NCBI GenBank assembly: GCA_021464245.1
Contig: JADCRB010000040.1
Span: 10,555,528 to 10,619,527 of the forward strand
DNA: 64,000 nt
From: Carallia brachiata
Lineage: Eukaryota > Streptophyta > Magnoliopsida > Malpighiales > Rhizophoraceae
Direction: 5' to 3'
The position numbers and the translations under genes are program-made. How positions within the stretch are numbered: position 1 is the stretch's first letter; the number at the start of each line of letters is the position of its first letter. Positions 1 through 12,145 of this stretch are shown piece after piece. The notes under the pieces were generated by a model. The model did not search any database, had not been told where the DNA came from, and saw nothing but the letters and a program-made list of their open reading frames with translations.

Positions 1-73
1 CACGGTTGTTGTTGGTAATCAGCGCGCCAAGCACGCGGATAACGTCGCTTTCTTCGTCTTTCTTCTGAGTCAT
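1..73 (-). other. Bacterial-looking open frame cut by the window edge
   Basis: Read on the minus strand, an ATG at 73-71 opens 24 codons with no stop before the window ends (it starts MTQKKDEESD). These bases are close to half G+C and use codons such as CGC, GTG, GGC, GCG and CTG, unlike the AT-rich DNA from about base 74 onward. I do not recognise the protein. It could be a short bacterial-like insertion, a library or assembly contaminant, or chance. The sequence left of base 1 is needed to decide. Confidence 0.25.
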
Positions 74-1722
74 GCTTCCAAATGTTAAACGCAACGTTTT
101 TCGTAGACATGTCAAAAGATCGTACATCTTCATGCTATGCGCAAGTATCGCTCATATATTTTTCATGAGTCACATTATACTTTAAAATTTAGACAATGAA
201 TTCCATACGATTCATATATTTAAATATTATTAATTTGTGTCGTGTCATATTTAGACCGCTCACCTATTGTACTTATGTCGCTTATCGTATTGTACTTAGA
301 CCGCTCACCATGTTATGCCTAAATCTTAAATCATGTCTAAATTATGATGTGCTTAGATCATTACTCGTACTTACAGCGAGTCACGCCATATTATACAAAT
401 AATAATTCATTTTTAATTGCTCTTAGCCCGCTCAAGATTACTTTATGGTCGTTGTTAATAATTTTTTTAAATACAAATAAAAATATTGGCTATAATTTAT
501 GGTCATATGTACAAATAATAAATTTTCTATTTTATTTCAATTTTTTGTTAAAATATAAAAAATATTTTAAATAAATTAAATAATTTAAACTGTTTGAATA
601 AATATAAATATATTATATATAATTTTTTGTTAAAATTTAAATAAATATACTGTATAAATATTTTTTTAACTTTTGTACTTTAACATTTAAAAAAATGTAA
701 AAAATGATGATATATTTTGTTATGTTAAATAAAACTTATAAATAAAGAAAATATATAAATCATTATTCTTAGTTTAGTGGAAAAAAGTTCATATTTTTAT
801 CTTCTTAAACTATAATTCAAGTCTTATTGCCTGCTTCTTCCCAACTTGATTCTAAACTCATTTTTAAAAAAGCTTGTGCTTAGGTCGTGCTAGGTCCGAT
901 ATGGGCCATGCCTGAAGTTAGGTCATGCCTAGGCCCTAACTCATCACGGGTAGTGTTTGACCCGACTTATGAGTCAAAAAATATAAGTCCAATTCAAACT
1001 CTAATATTAGTCATCCTTAACCGAATCTGATACTATACAATGCAAAATGTGTCTAGTATAACCTACGATAGACTGGGTCAGACTGACCCAGGAATCGTCC
1101 AATCCATTTAACATGTCAATTTTTCAGTTTCTTGATTCCAATGGCAATTTGATGTCAAAATTTTCAACTGATTTGCTACGAAGATCTTAATATTATTCTT
1201 GTTGTTTACTTCTCTTCTTTTTTTTTTTTGGAATGATTAGAAAAAAGATTTCATTATTAGATAATATTAAAATAGTCACGTAACAAGATAGAACAATTTA
1301 TTTTTAAAAAAATTTTAATTATTCATCAATACATCATTTTTATCCTTCATTAATCTTACTTAAAAAAAAAATCATACCAAATATTTAAAAAATAAATAAA
1401 TAAACAGAAGGCAGAAATTTGTTGCAGGAAACGTTTTCGTTTGGCTTCTTCGACCGTGTAGGATCCTGTGAGATAAATTCAATCGAAAAAACTACCAATA
1501 TCTCTATGCCACATGGAGAAATGGGGCCCTGAAGGATTTGACAGGATCAGTTCCAGTTGGTTATTATGATACGAACCTGCGTCAGTACAAAATCTAAGTT
1601 GCCTACTTTCCTTTTGAAAAGTCGTGTCCAATTAACTTCTTCTTTGAATCTAATTCTAGGGCGACCAGCTTTGTTTTGTGCTCAATCACATCCGCCAATC
1701 ACGCACAGATTACCTGATCATT

Positions 1723-1757
<35 letters not shown>

Positions 1758-4137
1758 ACCTAATCTAAAATCCCCGCCTGCATCTTTTAAAAGTCCGCAT
1801 TTAGATGGACTCGCGCTCCTCGCCGGCTTCCCTGTTCTAACTAAATTGTTAATTGGGAGTTAGACTTGTATAGACCTATTTTTTCAGTGTTTGTGGCTTC
1901 GTCAATTTTTTTTAGGATTGTCTTCTCTAATATACGTTATAAAAACTAAATTATTGTACAAATTTCTTTGCCAACCTTAGCGTATCTAGACAAAAGTCAC
2001 TCAACTTTTACGAAACTCCACTGCTTGGTATTCATGATCTTCTTACTGCGTGTATGATTAGTCTTGCGCTACCACAGAGAGGTTAATTTGCTTTATTTCG
2101 TGTATTTGTTCTTTCTTTCGAAATTTATTTTCTCAGTTTTCTGGCATCCAAAAAAACCCTTCGATTTATTAGTGGCACTGGCGCATGCACCGGTTTTACC
2201 GTAGAACATGCTGGTGCCATACAAAAAGTAGAGACCATCATGCGCCCATGGTCTAAAAAGTTTAGGCAGGCCACGACCAATCAAAATATAATCGCCGTGA
2301 TTAGTTTAGAGAATGCTTTCAAAGTTGTTTGAAAGGAAAATCATTGTGTCCCATGGAAGAACCAAAAACCTTATCCAAACTCAATATTTAATCAACTGCT
2401 ATTAAGTTGAGAAATGTTGCAGAAATTTATAAATAAATATAAACCCCAGCAACTGTTTGGGGCTGCACATATACGGATAGCATACTACTTCGCATCCGGG
2501 AGCTTTTTAATTTTAAATTTTAAATTTTTATTTCTTCATTCCAAAAAGAAAATATCAATTGAGAGAGAGATCCAAAGAAAATCTGAATAATTAAAAGCGT
2601 AAATATTTATCTTGTAATTTAAGTGTTCAAGTCCCAAAAATTAGGATAAAATTTAAGAAAATAGAACAAATTAATTTGTTATGTTCTTTACAGTTTAATA
2701 GACCTCTTCATTCATGAAAAAAAGAAAAAAGGAAAAAAAAAAAAAGAGTGGGAGAGCGGACAAGGCTGAGCCGTGGAAAAGCATATCTGCATACGTATGT
2801 CATATGCCTGGCCTACCCTTATCTTCGAGCGGGGGTATCAGCTCACATGAGCAATGTTCCAACAGATAAAAAACGCCTCGACATTCTTTATTTGTTTTTA
2901 TTTATTTTAAATTTAATATATTTTTTACGATTTAATATTTTGAATTTTCATATATCAGCTTTATATCTATCATTGTGTATCTACGTAACTTTTTCCTCTC
3001 AATTAACGGAAATCTGCCAGTTCCTCATTCTGCTAGGCTGCTGATCGGATATATTGCAATGGCAGATTGCAGTTTTCTCGATACAAATATTGGCCATCCA
3101 AAATCAGATATATACAAAGAGTATTATTACAAAATTTTCTTTAATTAGTAACAAAGTAATAATATAATTCTATTTAACAGTACGTAATAATGTATTTATA
3201 TTTTATTTTTATAATTTAACTATATCTAATGATTAATACTTCAAAACTCAATGGTCAAGTTTTCATATTTTTTAATGTATGAATTGGTCAATGCGATGGA
3301 TGATGATGTTCTTAATTGATTCGATGCAGGTTTCCTGCAAATAGACAAACAATAGATGTAAGAAGTTGGGGGGCCCTTTACGCCTTCGTCATTAGTCTGT
3401 GTGCAGTGACATTTTTTTGGTTGGCTGAATCTTTTGGGCTCCTCACTCTCCTTTGGCATGTCGAGAGGGGGGAAGGCTTACCTTCTACTTAAGGTTAAGA
3501 AAATATTTTACATAAGAATAATTTTTGTAAATAAACCTTGCAAATACGTATAATAACACTAATAGTTTTGTTGTTATATTTAGTAGATCTTAGTTTGATT
3601 GGTTAGTATAGTTTATCAATGATTTGTTTATCAAAACAGTTAAGCACAGTCTTACATTTAACTCATGGTTTATACCAGAATTATTCAATAATGTACATGA
3701 CAACTATTAAAATTCAAATTATCAACCTTTTTTTTTTTTTTTTGGGTCCACAGAATAACCTCAGCACGAAGACAAGGGATTTAGAGGAAGTTGGGGTGTA
3801 TAAGCGAGTTAAGCAGTCAAAGTGTAGTTGTTGGCACTCGAGTAATTTAACAATTTTTATAATGATCAATTTCAACAAATTAAATTAAAATCTTGAGAAA
3901 AGACAATGGAAAAACTTCAAACAAAACATTAAGGCCAGAGATAAAGGCAGTAAAATTTGTTTTAAATAAAAATGTCTTTTTAGAAGCTTTGTGGTGCCAA
4001 TAATGAAGTTTAGTGTAATCCAAATTGAACTTAAATGTTGTAAGATACATGCTGCATTATGGCCCACCGGTGTTTTCCTGTGAAGCATACAATTCATCTG
4101 TTTTATTGTATGTTGAATGATGAAGCTCTTCATCTTC
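74..4137. other. AT-rich intergenic region, no gene seen
   Basis: No coding region is convincing on either strand. Two patches look like decayed repeats. At about 244-440 the phrase TTAGACCGCTCACC occurs twice (near 250 and 297), with a weaker third copy near 422. At about 870-990 there is a cluster of TTAGGTC and ATGCCTAGGC-type words, a style common in old plant transposon ends. Long A and T runs fill the rest. Confidence 0.6.
1724..1755 (+). repeat. Poly-C tract of 32 bases
   Basis: An uninterrupted run of 32 C lies between TTT and AAACC. On the other strand it is a G run able to form G-quadruplex structure, and on this strand an i-motif. Such a run is rare in this AT-rich setting. Its true length is uncertain because homopolymers are read poorly. 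Confidence 0.95.
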
Positions 4138-4880
4138 AGTTTAAGCCAGTGTTATTAGGCCCAGTTTGGTCCAACCGGTTGGATCCGACAATTCAGATAT
4201 CAGACCGAATTGAGTCACATAATTAGATCGAAAAACATATGATCTGATTAAAATTCAGTCAAACCAGCTAAACTGGGTGACCTAGTAAAACTGAAACTCG
4301 GCTGAGTTTTTACTAATTCAAATATCACACTTTTTTTTTTCTAATTAAAAAATATTAAATATTTTTTAGATTCACTTTTTAACACTTGTGTTATAATAAT
4401 TTGCTGTTTATTTCAATTATTAATGAAATAATATCTACTTATTATTAAAAATTTGTCATTTGAATTTTTTTTGTGCTCCTTAATCGTTAGGATTTAGAGG
4501 TTGATTTTGAATTCTCACAAGATACAAGTTGTCTGAGAAAAATGAGTATATTGAGTTGATATCAATTAAATAGAAAATGTAGATTAAGATTTACAATAAA
4601 ATCAGAGACGAGTATCTCGAATATTATTCAATGAATAGAAATGAATATATTATATTAACACAATAGTATATTGTTTTAATTTTTTACATTTTAAGATTAA
4701 ATATTTTTATTTATTTTAATTCATGTGATGTGAATATTTCATTAAATTAAATATTTGTTATTATTATTTATTATTATTATTATATTTTTAATTATTTATG
4801 TTATTGAACTAGTGATCTGATGACCCCAGTTTCTTAGTCAGGTCATTGGCCAGACTAGATCTAATAACCATAGTTTAAGC
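4138..4880. mobile_element. Non-autonomous TIR element with perfect 9-bp target duplication
   Basis: The nine bases AGTTTAAGC occur exactly at 4138-4146 and 4872-4880. Between them, the left end reads CAGTGTTATTAGG and the inverted right end reads ATGGTTATTAGATC, a short imperfect TIR sharing GTTATTAG. The interior (725 bp) has no coding capacity. Just inside the left end it holds AACCGGTTGGATC and repeated CTGA/CCAGT words. A 9-bp duplication is typical of Mutator-type insertion. A related element lies at 32263-32743. Confidence 0.8.
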
Positions 4881-6231
4881 AATGATGCTTTCACTTATCT
4901 AGTTATCCTCTCCTTTTTCTCCTCTCTCATCCTCTTGATTTTCAGGGCTTTGAGTTGGAATATTGTTTCATCAGAATTTTAATTTGAGTCACCTAAAATT
5001 TGAGTCAAGTTAATCAAGCAGCTTATTTGATTAACCGACAACACTAACCATCCATCAACAAAAGTAATATGTGCCATAACCGCACTTTTATGAGAGTAAT
5101 CTTCTTGCCAATGGGTAAATTGAAAATAACGTTACAAGTGTAGCCTAAATTAGGTGAAACTTTCGAGTTTGATTATAGTCGTAGCCAATTAATTAAAAAA
5201 AAGAAGTTGCTAAATGTACTTTTTTTTTAGTAAAACTAACTCATGATCTAATACCACACCAATATTATTTTTGTTTTATTATTCAAATGTATCATACTTA
5301 TTGTGTAGTGTAAACTTATGAATAAATTATAGTAAAAAAATAAATTCAAATTAAAAATCCAAAAAAAAAAAATGCATAACCAAATACTCAACAAAGTACA
5401 TGGACTGAATCGCTGGTGCCCTTGTCTGCCAACTTTAGACCAAAATCATCAAGTGCATAGTATTTCCATTTACTAATCTAAAAAGGACTTGACTTCCATA
5501 ATTGAAATTGTATTTGTTTGACTTTTATACTTGTCATGTCAAACCTAATATTAGATTTTGGCATTTTCACAACCTCCTTTCTTACTCTACACAAATTTTT
5601 TTTTTTACCTACCAGAATAATAGGTGTACTTCTAAATATTCTTACAAATTTATCACAAAAATATCTGATCCATTAGTTTCATTTTTAGACATCTTAAAAA
5701 ATTAAAGCGTAAATGACAATAAGAATAATTTTTTTTAAGTCGGGGCTAAAATTTTAGGCGGACTAAGAGTAAGAACCAACCAAGTTCCTTATTGTATCAC
5801 CTTCTCTAGGGGCAATATTTGTCTAACCTATGAACTTTATTGAACAGAGTTTTTCCAAAAGTCAACATTTTAATTTTGGCAAATACTTCGAAACTTGTAT
5901 CAAAACTGATTATTGAACCAAGATAACAAGACTTTGTTCCACTTTTTGGTTTCCAGCAGGAATGTTATCAGTAGGCTAAGTGCTTTCCACATTCTGGGAA
6001 TATTGTTCACACTAGTTTTTTTTTTTTTTTTGGTCAAAGAAGCCAAGGTTCATTATTTAGCAATGAAAGCTGCGTTGCTTTTGACCTAAAAAAAAAAAAC
6101 TAATTGCATTTTTTTTTTGGGAAGACTGAAGGAGGTAAATTTTGTCATTTTTAAGTGACACGAATGATATGTGATGACCATTTCAAAATGCCTATTTTTT
6201 TACTTATTAAGGGTTGGCCTACACACACAAT
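4881..6231. other. Intergenic, no gene seen
   Basis: AT-rich DNA without a supported gene. The only structure is the foldback at 6011-6103. Its right edge meets the MULE left terminus. Confidence 0.6.
6011..6103. repeat. Small foldback repeat with poly-T and poly-A arms
   Basis: The left arm (ACTAG, a T run, GGTCAAAG) is the near reverse complement of the right arm (CTTTTGACCT, an A run, ACTAAT). The spacer is about 35 bp. The arms could form a stem of about 27 bp. It resembles a tiny MITE or solo foldback, and no target duplication is clear. Confidence 0.55.
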
Positions 6232-6520
6232 AGGGATAAGCCCTTTATGAGGTTAGTAACTTTTCAATTTGGCAAATGTAGGTTAGTAACTTATAAATTT
6301 GTCAATGTAGGTCAGCACCTTTAAAAAATTAACACAATAAGATCAGAAACGTTATTTAATAGGAATATGCCGTTAAGTGCCGACGTGGAACACCAAGTGG
6401 TACCCACTCACCAAAATGTTATCCTGTGACAGGCTAGCTTATTTAGTATTTGCATACATGACTTTTTTATTTTCTCTTTTCTCTTCACTTATTCTAACCT
6501 ATCCAATGTGGAAAAAAACT
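6232..6520 (+). repeat. Left terminal inverted repeat of the MULE
   Basis: It begins AGGGATAAGCCC and includes GACGTGGAACACCA and CACTTATTCTAACC. These have counterparts in the same order in the reverse complement of 11859-12145. Similarity remains obvious along the whole length, with scattered substitutions and small indels. Confidence 0.88.
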
Positions 6521-8019
6521 TTTTTTAAAAAAAGTTTTTATTTTTCTCTCTCCCCTTGTGGCCCTTTCTCACTTCTTTGATTGTCTCTGAAACTCTTGCT
6601 TTCTTACCATATCAACCAAGGTTTTAGTGGTAAAACAATAAAAGCTCCTAGAAAAATAATTGTTTACCCTATTAAATAGCAAAAACAAGAAAGACAAGGG
6701 AAAAGAGAAGAGGAGGATAGCAAAAAAATTGATGCCATAGTACTGCAACAAACTTGGAAATTTGAAGGCATCATAGACGGACCTAAATCCCAACCGGCGT
6801 TTTATAGCATGTGCAAGCTCTAGTAAGCCCATGACCTTACTATTGCAACTCTTTGTTTTTCTTTTTCTTATAATTTTATGGTTAAAACTCTATATTCCAT
6901 AAATAATGCCTTACATATTGTGATGAAGCTTTTTAATTTTAATAGTTGACAGAGAGGAGAAACTTGTGAATTTTTTGAGTGAATCGATCCCCCTATTTGT
7001 CCAAGAGCGCGACAAATTATACCGGGGCTGTTGAGAAGGGCGACTAATGCTAAAAATGCAAGCAAACAAGAAAGAAGACACTCAGGATGTCTTGTGATCT
7101 TCTTATTACTGACATGGTTGTTGTTGTTCCTTATTGTATTTAGAAAGACCACTGAAGTGGGGTAGGGGATAGTGATGACACTAGAAAAGAAGACTTTTGC
7201 TCTATTCATGGTGGGAAATAAATATATTGTGGGTGGTGATAAATAAGTAATATATTGGTGGGGAGTATGTTGGGCATTTGTTTTAATGCTTAAGGATATA
7301 CATATCCAATGTTTTGGTGGTCCTATTTGTGTTATCAAAATGCTTGTAAGGACTAATTTGCTTTTATATGCTGCCTTTTGTAATTGTTAAACTTTCTACT
7401 TGAAATTTTAACATTTGTTTCTAATGTAATAGAGCATGTAATTTGAAAAGTAAATCTTTTTTTTTTTGTAATGATAAAGTACCAAGAGACAACAATGCTT
7501 AAAAAGAAAATAATTTTTTATTTAGTGATAAAGTATTAATATATGACAAAAATAGTTTGTGTTCTATGTATGCAATGTATACCAATTCCCCTATATATCC
7601 TAAATACATATACTGAGTGTACTTAATGAAGCAACAATGTGAGCTTCCAACAAAAACAAAATGCAATATAAGAAAAAATGTCATCATTGTCTAGCACAAA
7701 AACAAAAAGGGACATAATAGCAAGTCTCTAATACAAAAAAGTAGAAAAATCTTCCATCAGGTGTAATGTTTGACTCTTAAGTACAAACACCATAGACTGC
7801 CTTGAGGTAAAACATGTTCCAGCATCATTTTTTGTACCCATTCGTATCTACTTGTTCCTTTCATCTAACAAATGTTGAGGGTTGATAATATTTGGACTAG
7901 ACCTTTGCGAGGGAACTTGTGACGTGGCATTTTTGCTCTTTTTGGGATACATTACAAAAAGTCGGTAAAAATAAAATCATACAAGACTTTGCTGATTAAA
8001 CAGAATTGATGACACTTAC

Positions 8020-11000
8020 TGGTCTTGCCCTTTTGGGAGGAGGAAGGGCTGGTTCATTCTTGCAAGTCTTTTTGTTATGTCCCATCGATGGCATTTTCTA
8101 CAAGTGATGGCAGTTCCTTTCTTTGACAACTATCCAGTATGTCTGTACTCCTCATCATCAGTTCTAATCTTTTGAATTTTTTGCATTCTATTCTCTCTTT
8201 TCACAAGATGTGGATTAATGGAGTCCTTACCTATTTTAGCTCAATAATGTTGCCCCTGTATTGGATTTATCATAGCAGAGTATGTTTCAAGGTATTTTTA
8301 CTCTATGTACCACCTATGAAGATAACTTGCTGGTGTTTCCCCTCTATTGAGAATTGTAGTCGTGGCATGACAACAGGGTATGCCTGAAACATCCCAATCC
8401 CTACAAGAACAAATCTTTTTATGGATATCAACTACATGATTGACCTTCCTATAAATAACTTCATACTTATTAGCTCCATTAAATATAACGTGACACTCAA
8501 AGCTATCCTCCCACCCTCTGTTTAATTTTTTTCTAATTCTATAACCTAATTCATTCTTCCATTTGCTGCAAACCTCCCTATTGACCCTTAACCTCTTCAT
8601 TAATAACAATCTGATTTCTTCAAGCATAACACAATGCATTTTATCTTAGCCTCAACAATCCTTTCATTAAATGCTTCACAATGGTTGTTGTCGATAATAT
8701 CACACTTGAGTTCAGTACTTCACAAAGTCAACATAGGCTATAGGAGATATCAACTTCATTTATAACAAGTTTTGCTCAAAGTTTGCTATGTTTGGCGACT
8801 TTACAATATCCTAAAATAACTTGTTCAACTCATTTCCTCAATGAATTCTTCTCCACTTGGCATAAATATGTCTGGCACATCATCTGTGTTATGCTTTTGG
8901 AGGCAGTGATGCACAACATTCAATATTCCCTGACATATTAAACACATGTCAATTTCAATGAAGGATAATTAAATTTAACCTTGTACACAATTGAGACACT
9001 AACTTTATAAATAATACATATTGGGTTAGCAACTATTATGCAATGCATAATTGAGTCAATATCTATATAAATTTACAAGATTAGGTCATAAACAATCAAG
9101 TTAGGGCACAATTGAGTCACTAACAATCAAAATAGTTTCTAAACGAGATAATGTGCACTTACTGGCTGCTTGTCTGAAATGATGCCCCATCCATCCTATC
9201 ACACATACTAATATCTTTTTTAAGTTGAGAAACCAACTTTCAGGTTATAATAGATTCACTTTCAACGACTGCCCAGACCACAAGGAACATTTGGTTGTTT
9301 CTATCTCTACTAATGGCAAAGAAAACAACGCTCTTTACAAGCCCTTTAAGAAAGCACCATCAATGCTAATCATTCTCCTATACCCAGCCAAATGTCCCTT
9401 TTTGCAGTAGTCAAAACACACGTGCATTTTGTCAAACATTGCTAGGTCCTCCCAAATGTTGGCTCATAGACATCAATAATGATAGTACTTCCATATTAGC
9501 CCTTAACAACTCATTTCTATAGTCCCACAACTAGGAATATCATTAGCCACATTCTCGACCAACATGTCTAGTACTATCCTCGTAACCCTCCTCATTTTAT
9601 GTAAGCTTACGTCCAATTTATATTCTTTCTTACAAACTTTATATGTCAATAAGTGTCATTGTTGCAATGCTAGTATAGGTCTTGAAGACATTTTGGGCTA
9701 GCCATTTACTAGTCGCCCTCTTATTTGTGTACACCTTAGCGTAGGTATGATCTTCCTCTGAAATCCTAGTCACTCGAAACGCTTGTTTTGCACATAAAGC
9801 TACAATGATCCTCCAAGGCAATTAGTGGCTTTGTAGTGGTCCCTTATTAAGTTCCAGCTATTCTTGTCATAGCCAATGTTAACCCTATTAGAGATTGAAT
9901 ACTTGACTAATGCCTCTTTAAATTGCTCAGCATCTACAAACCTTATCTCTATGACAAATTCAGGCTACTTACAGTAGATGTCATAAATAGGTACTCTGCT
10001 TTTCCTTATAACAGCCTCATCAATGTCACTACCTTATTCAAAACTAGATACATAGCTCCCTTTCTCACGAGAATTGAAGTATTCTGTCTCATATCCCACA
10101 TCCTTATCCCTATCTCTTGTGAACTTCACCTTAGGGCCACCAAGATCAGCATTATTGTTCTCTTGTTCACTTTCTTCACCAATATTTGATTTAGTATCAT
10201 TGGTGATATTGACTTTGTTGCTTTGTACTCCCTGGCCCTTGCCCTTTCCCCTACCTTTTTCCCTGCCCTTTCCCTTGTTGATACCACTACTTCCCATATC
10301 TCCATCTACACCACTAGTATAAAAATCTTGTACATACTTCCTGGCTTCTAGTAATTCCTCATCATCTTCATCAAATAGCCTATCCAATGGAATACTTGCT
10401 ATTTCTAGTTCACACTCCTCGATATCTTCCTCTGAATCATTTGTAGTATAGTCTTCAATTGGTTCATCATGTTGTTAACCCATGTTTAATGTAGCTTCTC
10501 CAACAGTCACATCAATGAAGCCACTATAGTTTGTTTTGTCCTTGCATAACTAGTAGGTGTTAACTGACAATGAATGTCGCAATAGGATCTTTGACTCATC
10601 AACATGAATATCAACTAAAATATCCTCTCCATCCACTACGTTTGGATCATCCCTTACTTTGAGATCCTTCCCAATCTCTATCTTTATCATGTCTCACATG
10701 AACATCATTGTTAGGTTCATGTGTCTGTGCTTATCCCATATCAACATTTTCATCATGAGTTTGTACATAGGTATTATGCTCCTCTTATTCCTCCTGAATT
10801 TGTACATACTGAGTCTACTCATCCAAAATTTGTACATTTTCACTCTACTCATCCTGATTTTGTATTTTCACCACCAGCTTCATTTGATGAATTTGGTCTT
10901 GGCTCCCAGTCAATAATGTATGTCTCTACCACCTTCTTCTCACCTCCTCTAAATCAACATTGGCATAGTGCTCCACATAGCACTCAATTTGTTTCTTCTT

Positions 11001-11299
11001 ACTTTCTAACAGACATTTAACCATTTGAAGCCAATCAACATCATTTTTTTATTCTCTTTAAGACCATCAGTCACTTTCTTTTATGGAATTCTATGATAGA
11101 TCCCTTTGGTCTTATCCTCCTTTGGCTTCTTTTCCCCTGTGACCAGCCAATTTGCATGGCATATGACATCAAACACACAAAACTTATCTGAATCTATGAC
11201 ATCCATTTTATCCCTCACACCCCCCCTCATAGAAGATAGGTAGTCACCAACAAACACCCTACCACAGAATATGACACATACCCCATCAGTTTCGATCAT
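8020..11299 (-). pseudogene. MULE transposase (MURA type), broken
   Basis: The order on the minus strand matches plant MURA proteins. At 11299-11081 is the N-terminal PMD-like domain (VIDSDKFCVFDV, then KGIYHRIP). At about 11060-10900 a conserved stretch continues (WLQMVKCLLESKKKQIECYV). An acidic segment lies near 10387-10300 (LFDEDDEELLEARKYV). The MuDR domain is at about 9960-9640 (EFVIEIRFVDAEQFKEAL, then KRATSKWLAQNVFKTYTS). The C-terminal SWIM zinc motif CSCRDWDVSGIPCCH is near 8400-8350, and the zinc knuckle CRKCH...HNKKTC with a proline/basic tail is near 8100-8020. Many stops and frameshifts separate these blocks, so no full-length transposase can be made. In life it would bind the TIRs and catalyse cut-and-paste movement. 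Confidence 0.88.
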
Positions 11300-11858
11300 T
11301 TGTCATTAACAAATAAAGAAATAAACAAATTTCATGCTCCAATACACAATTGTCCAAAACAAGCAACTTTATCAACAAATATACAATAATACTATCACTA
11401 TTGCATTTGTCGTTTTCTACGGCCCTATACACCACTATCTTCGTATTTAACAACTTAAAAATTGCCTTTAATGGCTTCAACTACTAGAACAGGCCCACCA
11501 TATAACCATTATTTTAGGCTTTCTCATTTTTTAATAATATCTTATTCTTCACTCAATAAAACAAATCGATATCTACAAATAAAAGAATATAAAACACCAT
11601 TTCATTCCAAACAGGAAACCTGGTTTGTTAAAACACTTACATGAATTCCTCTGCTATGGTAGCAACCTCTGTGTCGTCGCCACTTGCGTGATTGTTGGCG
11701 CTTTTCATACACGCATAACACTCGCACGATTGTCTACCCCCATCCATCTGAAATTTGTTTTTTCTTTAATTTTAGGGCTCTTTTGTTCTTATTTGCCTCT
11801 CCAATTGTTTACACTGCTTGATGCAAATAGGGGAGATACAATTTTGGCAAGTTTAGGG

Positions 11859-12145
11859 TTTTTTTTGGTCCATGTTGGATTGTGTTAGAATAAGTGACAA
11901 GAGAGAGAAAATAGAAATTCCACATATGCAATACTAAATAAGCTGGTGTGCCACGTAATAATTTTGGTAAGTGGGACTACCACATGGTGTTCCACGTCAG
12001 CACTTAGTGACAAATTCCTATTAAGTAACGTTTCTGACCTTATTGGCAATTTTTTAATGGTGTTGATCTACATTGGCAATTTAAAAGTTACTAACCTACA
12101 TTCACTAAATTAAAAAGTTATTAACCTGATAGAGGACTTATCCCT
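11859..12145 (-). repeat. Right terminal inverted repeat of the MULE
   Basis: The reverse complement starts AGGGATAAGTCC and runs in parallel with the left TIR through GCTGACGTGGAACACCA and CACTTATTCTAACAC. The ends face outward as expected. The transposase reads away from this end. Confidence 0.88.

Larger units (their letters stand above)
6232..12145 (-). mobile_element. Complete but decayed Mutator-like element (MULE)
   Basis: Near-identical inverted ends of about 290 bp (6232-6520 and 11859-12145) bracket a degenerate minus-strand MURA transposase. Long TIRs plus a MURA-type protein with SWIM domain define plant MULEs. The element is about 5.9 kb. Flanking bases suggest a worn target duplication: CACACACAAT on the left and AGCACATAAT on the right match at 7 of 10 positions. 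The stretch 6521-8019, between the left TIR and the transposase 3' end, shows no gene I recognise. An open minus frame at 6868-7338 matches no family known to me. Confidence 0.9.

Noticed and set aside
6868..7338. Long open minus-strand frame (156 codons) inside the MULE
   Set aside because: No recognised domain, low-complexity composition, and it lies in the non-coding part of a transposon. Not called as a gene.
9225..10322. Several plus-strand open frames opposite the MULE transposase
   Set aside because: They mirror the minus-strand MuDR and acidic regions and have no family signature.
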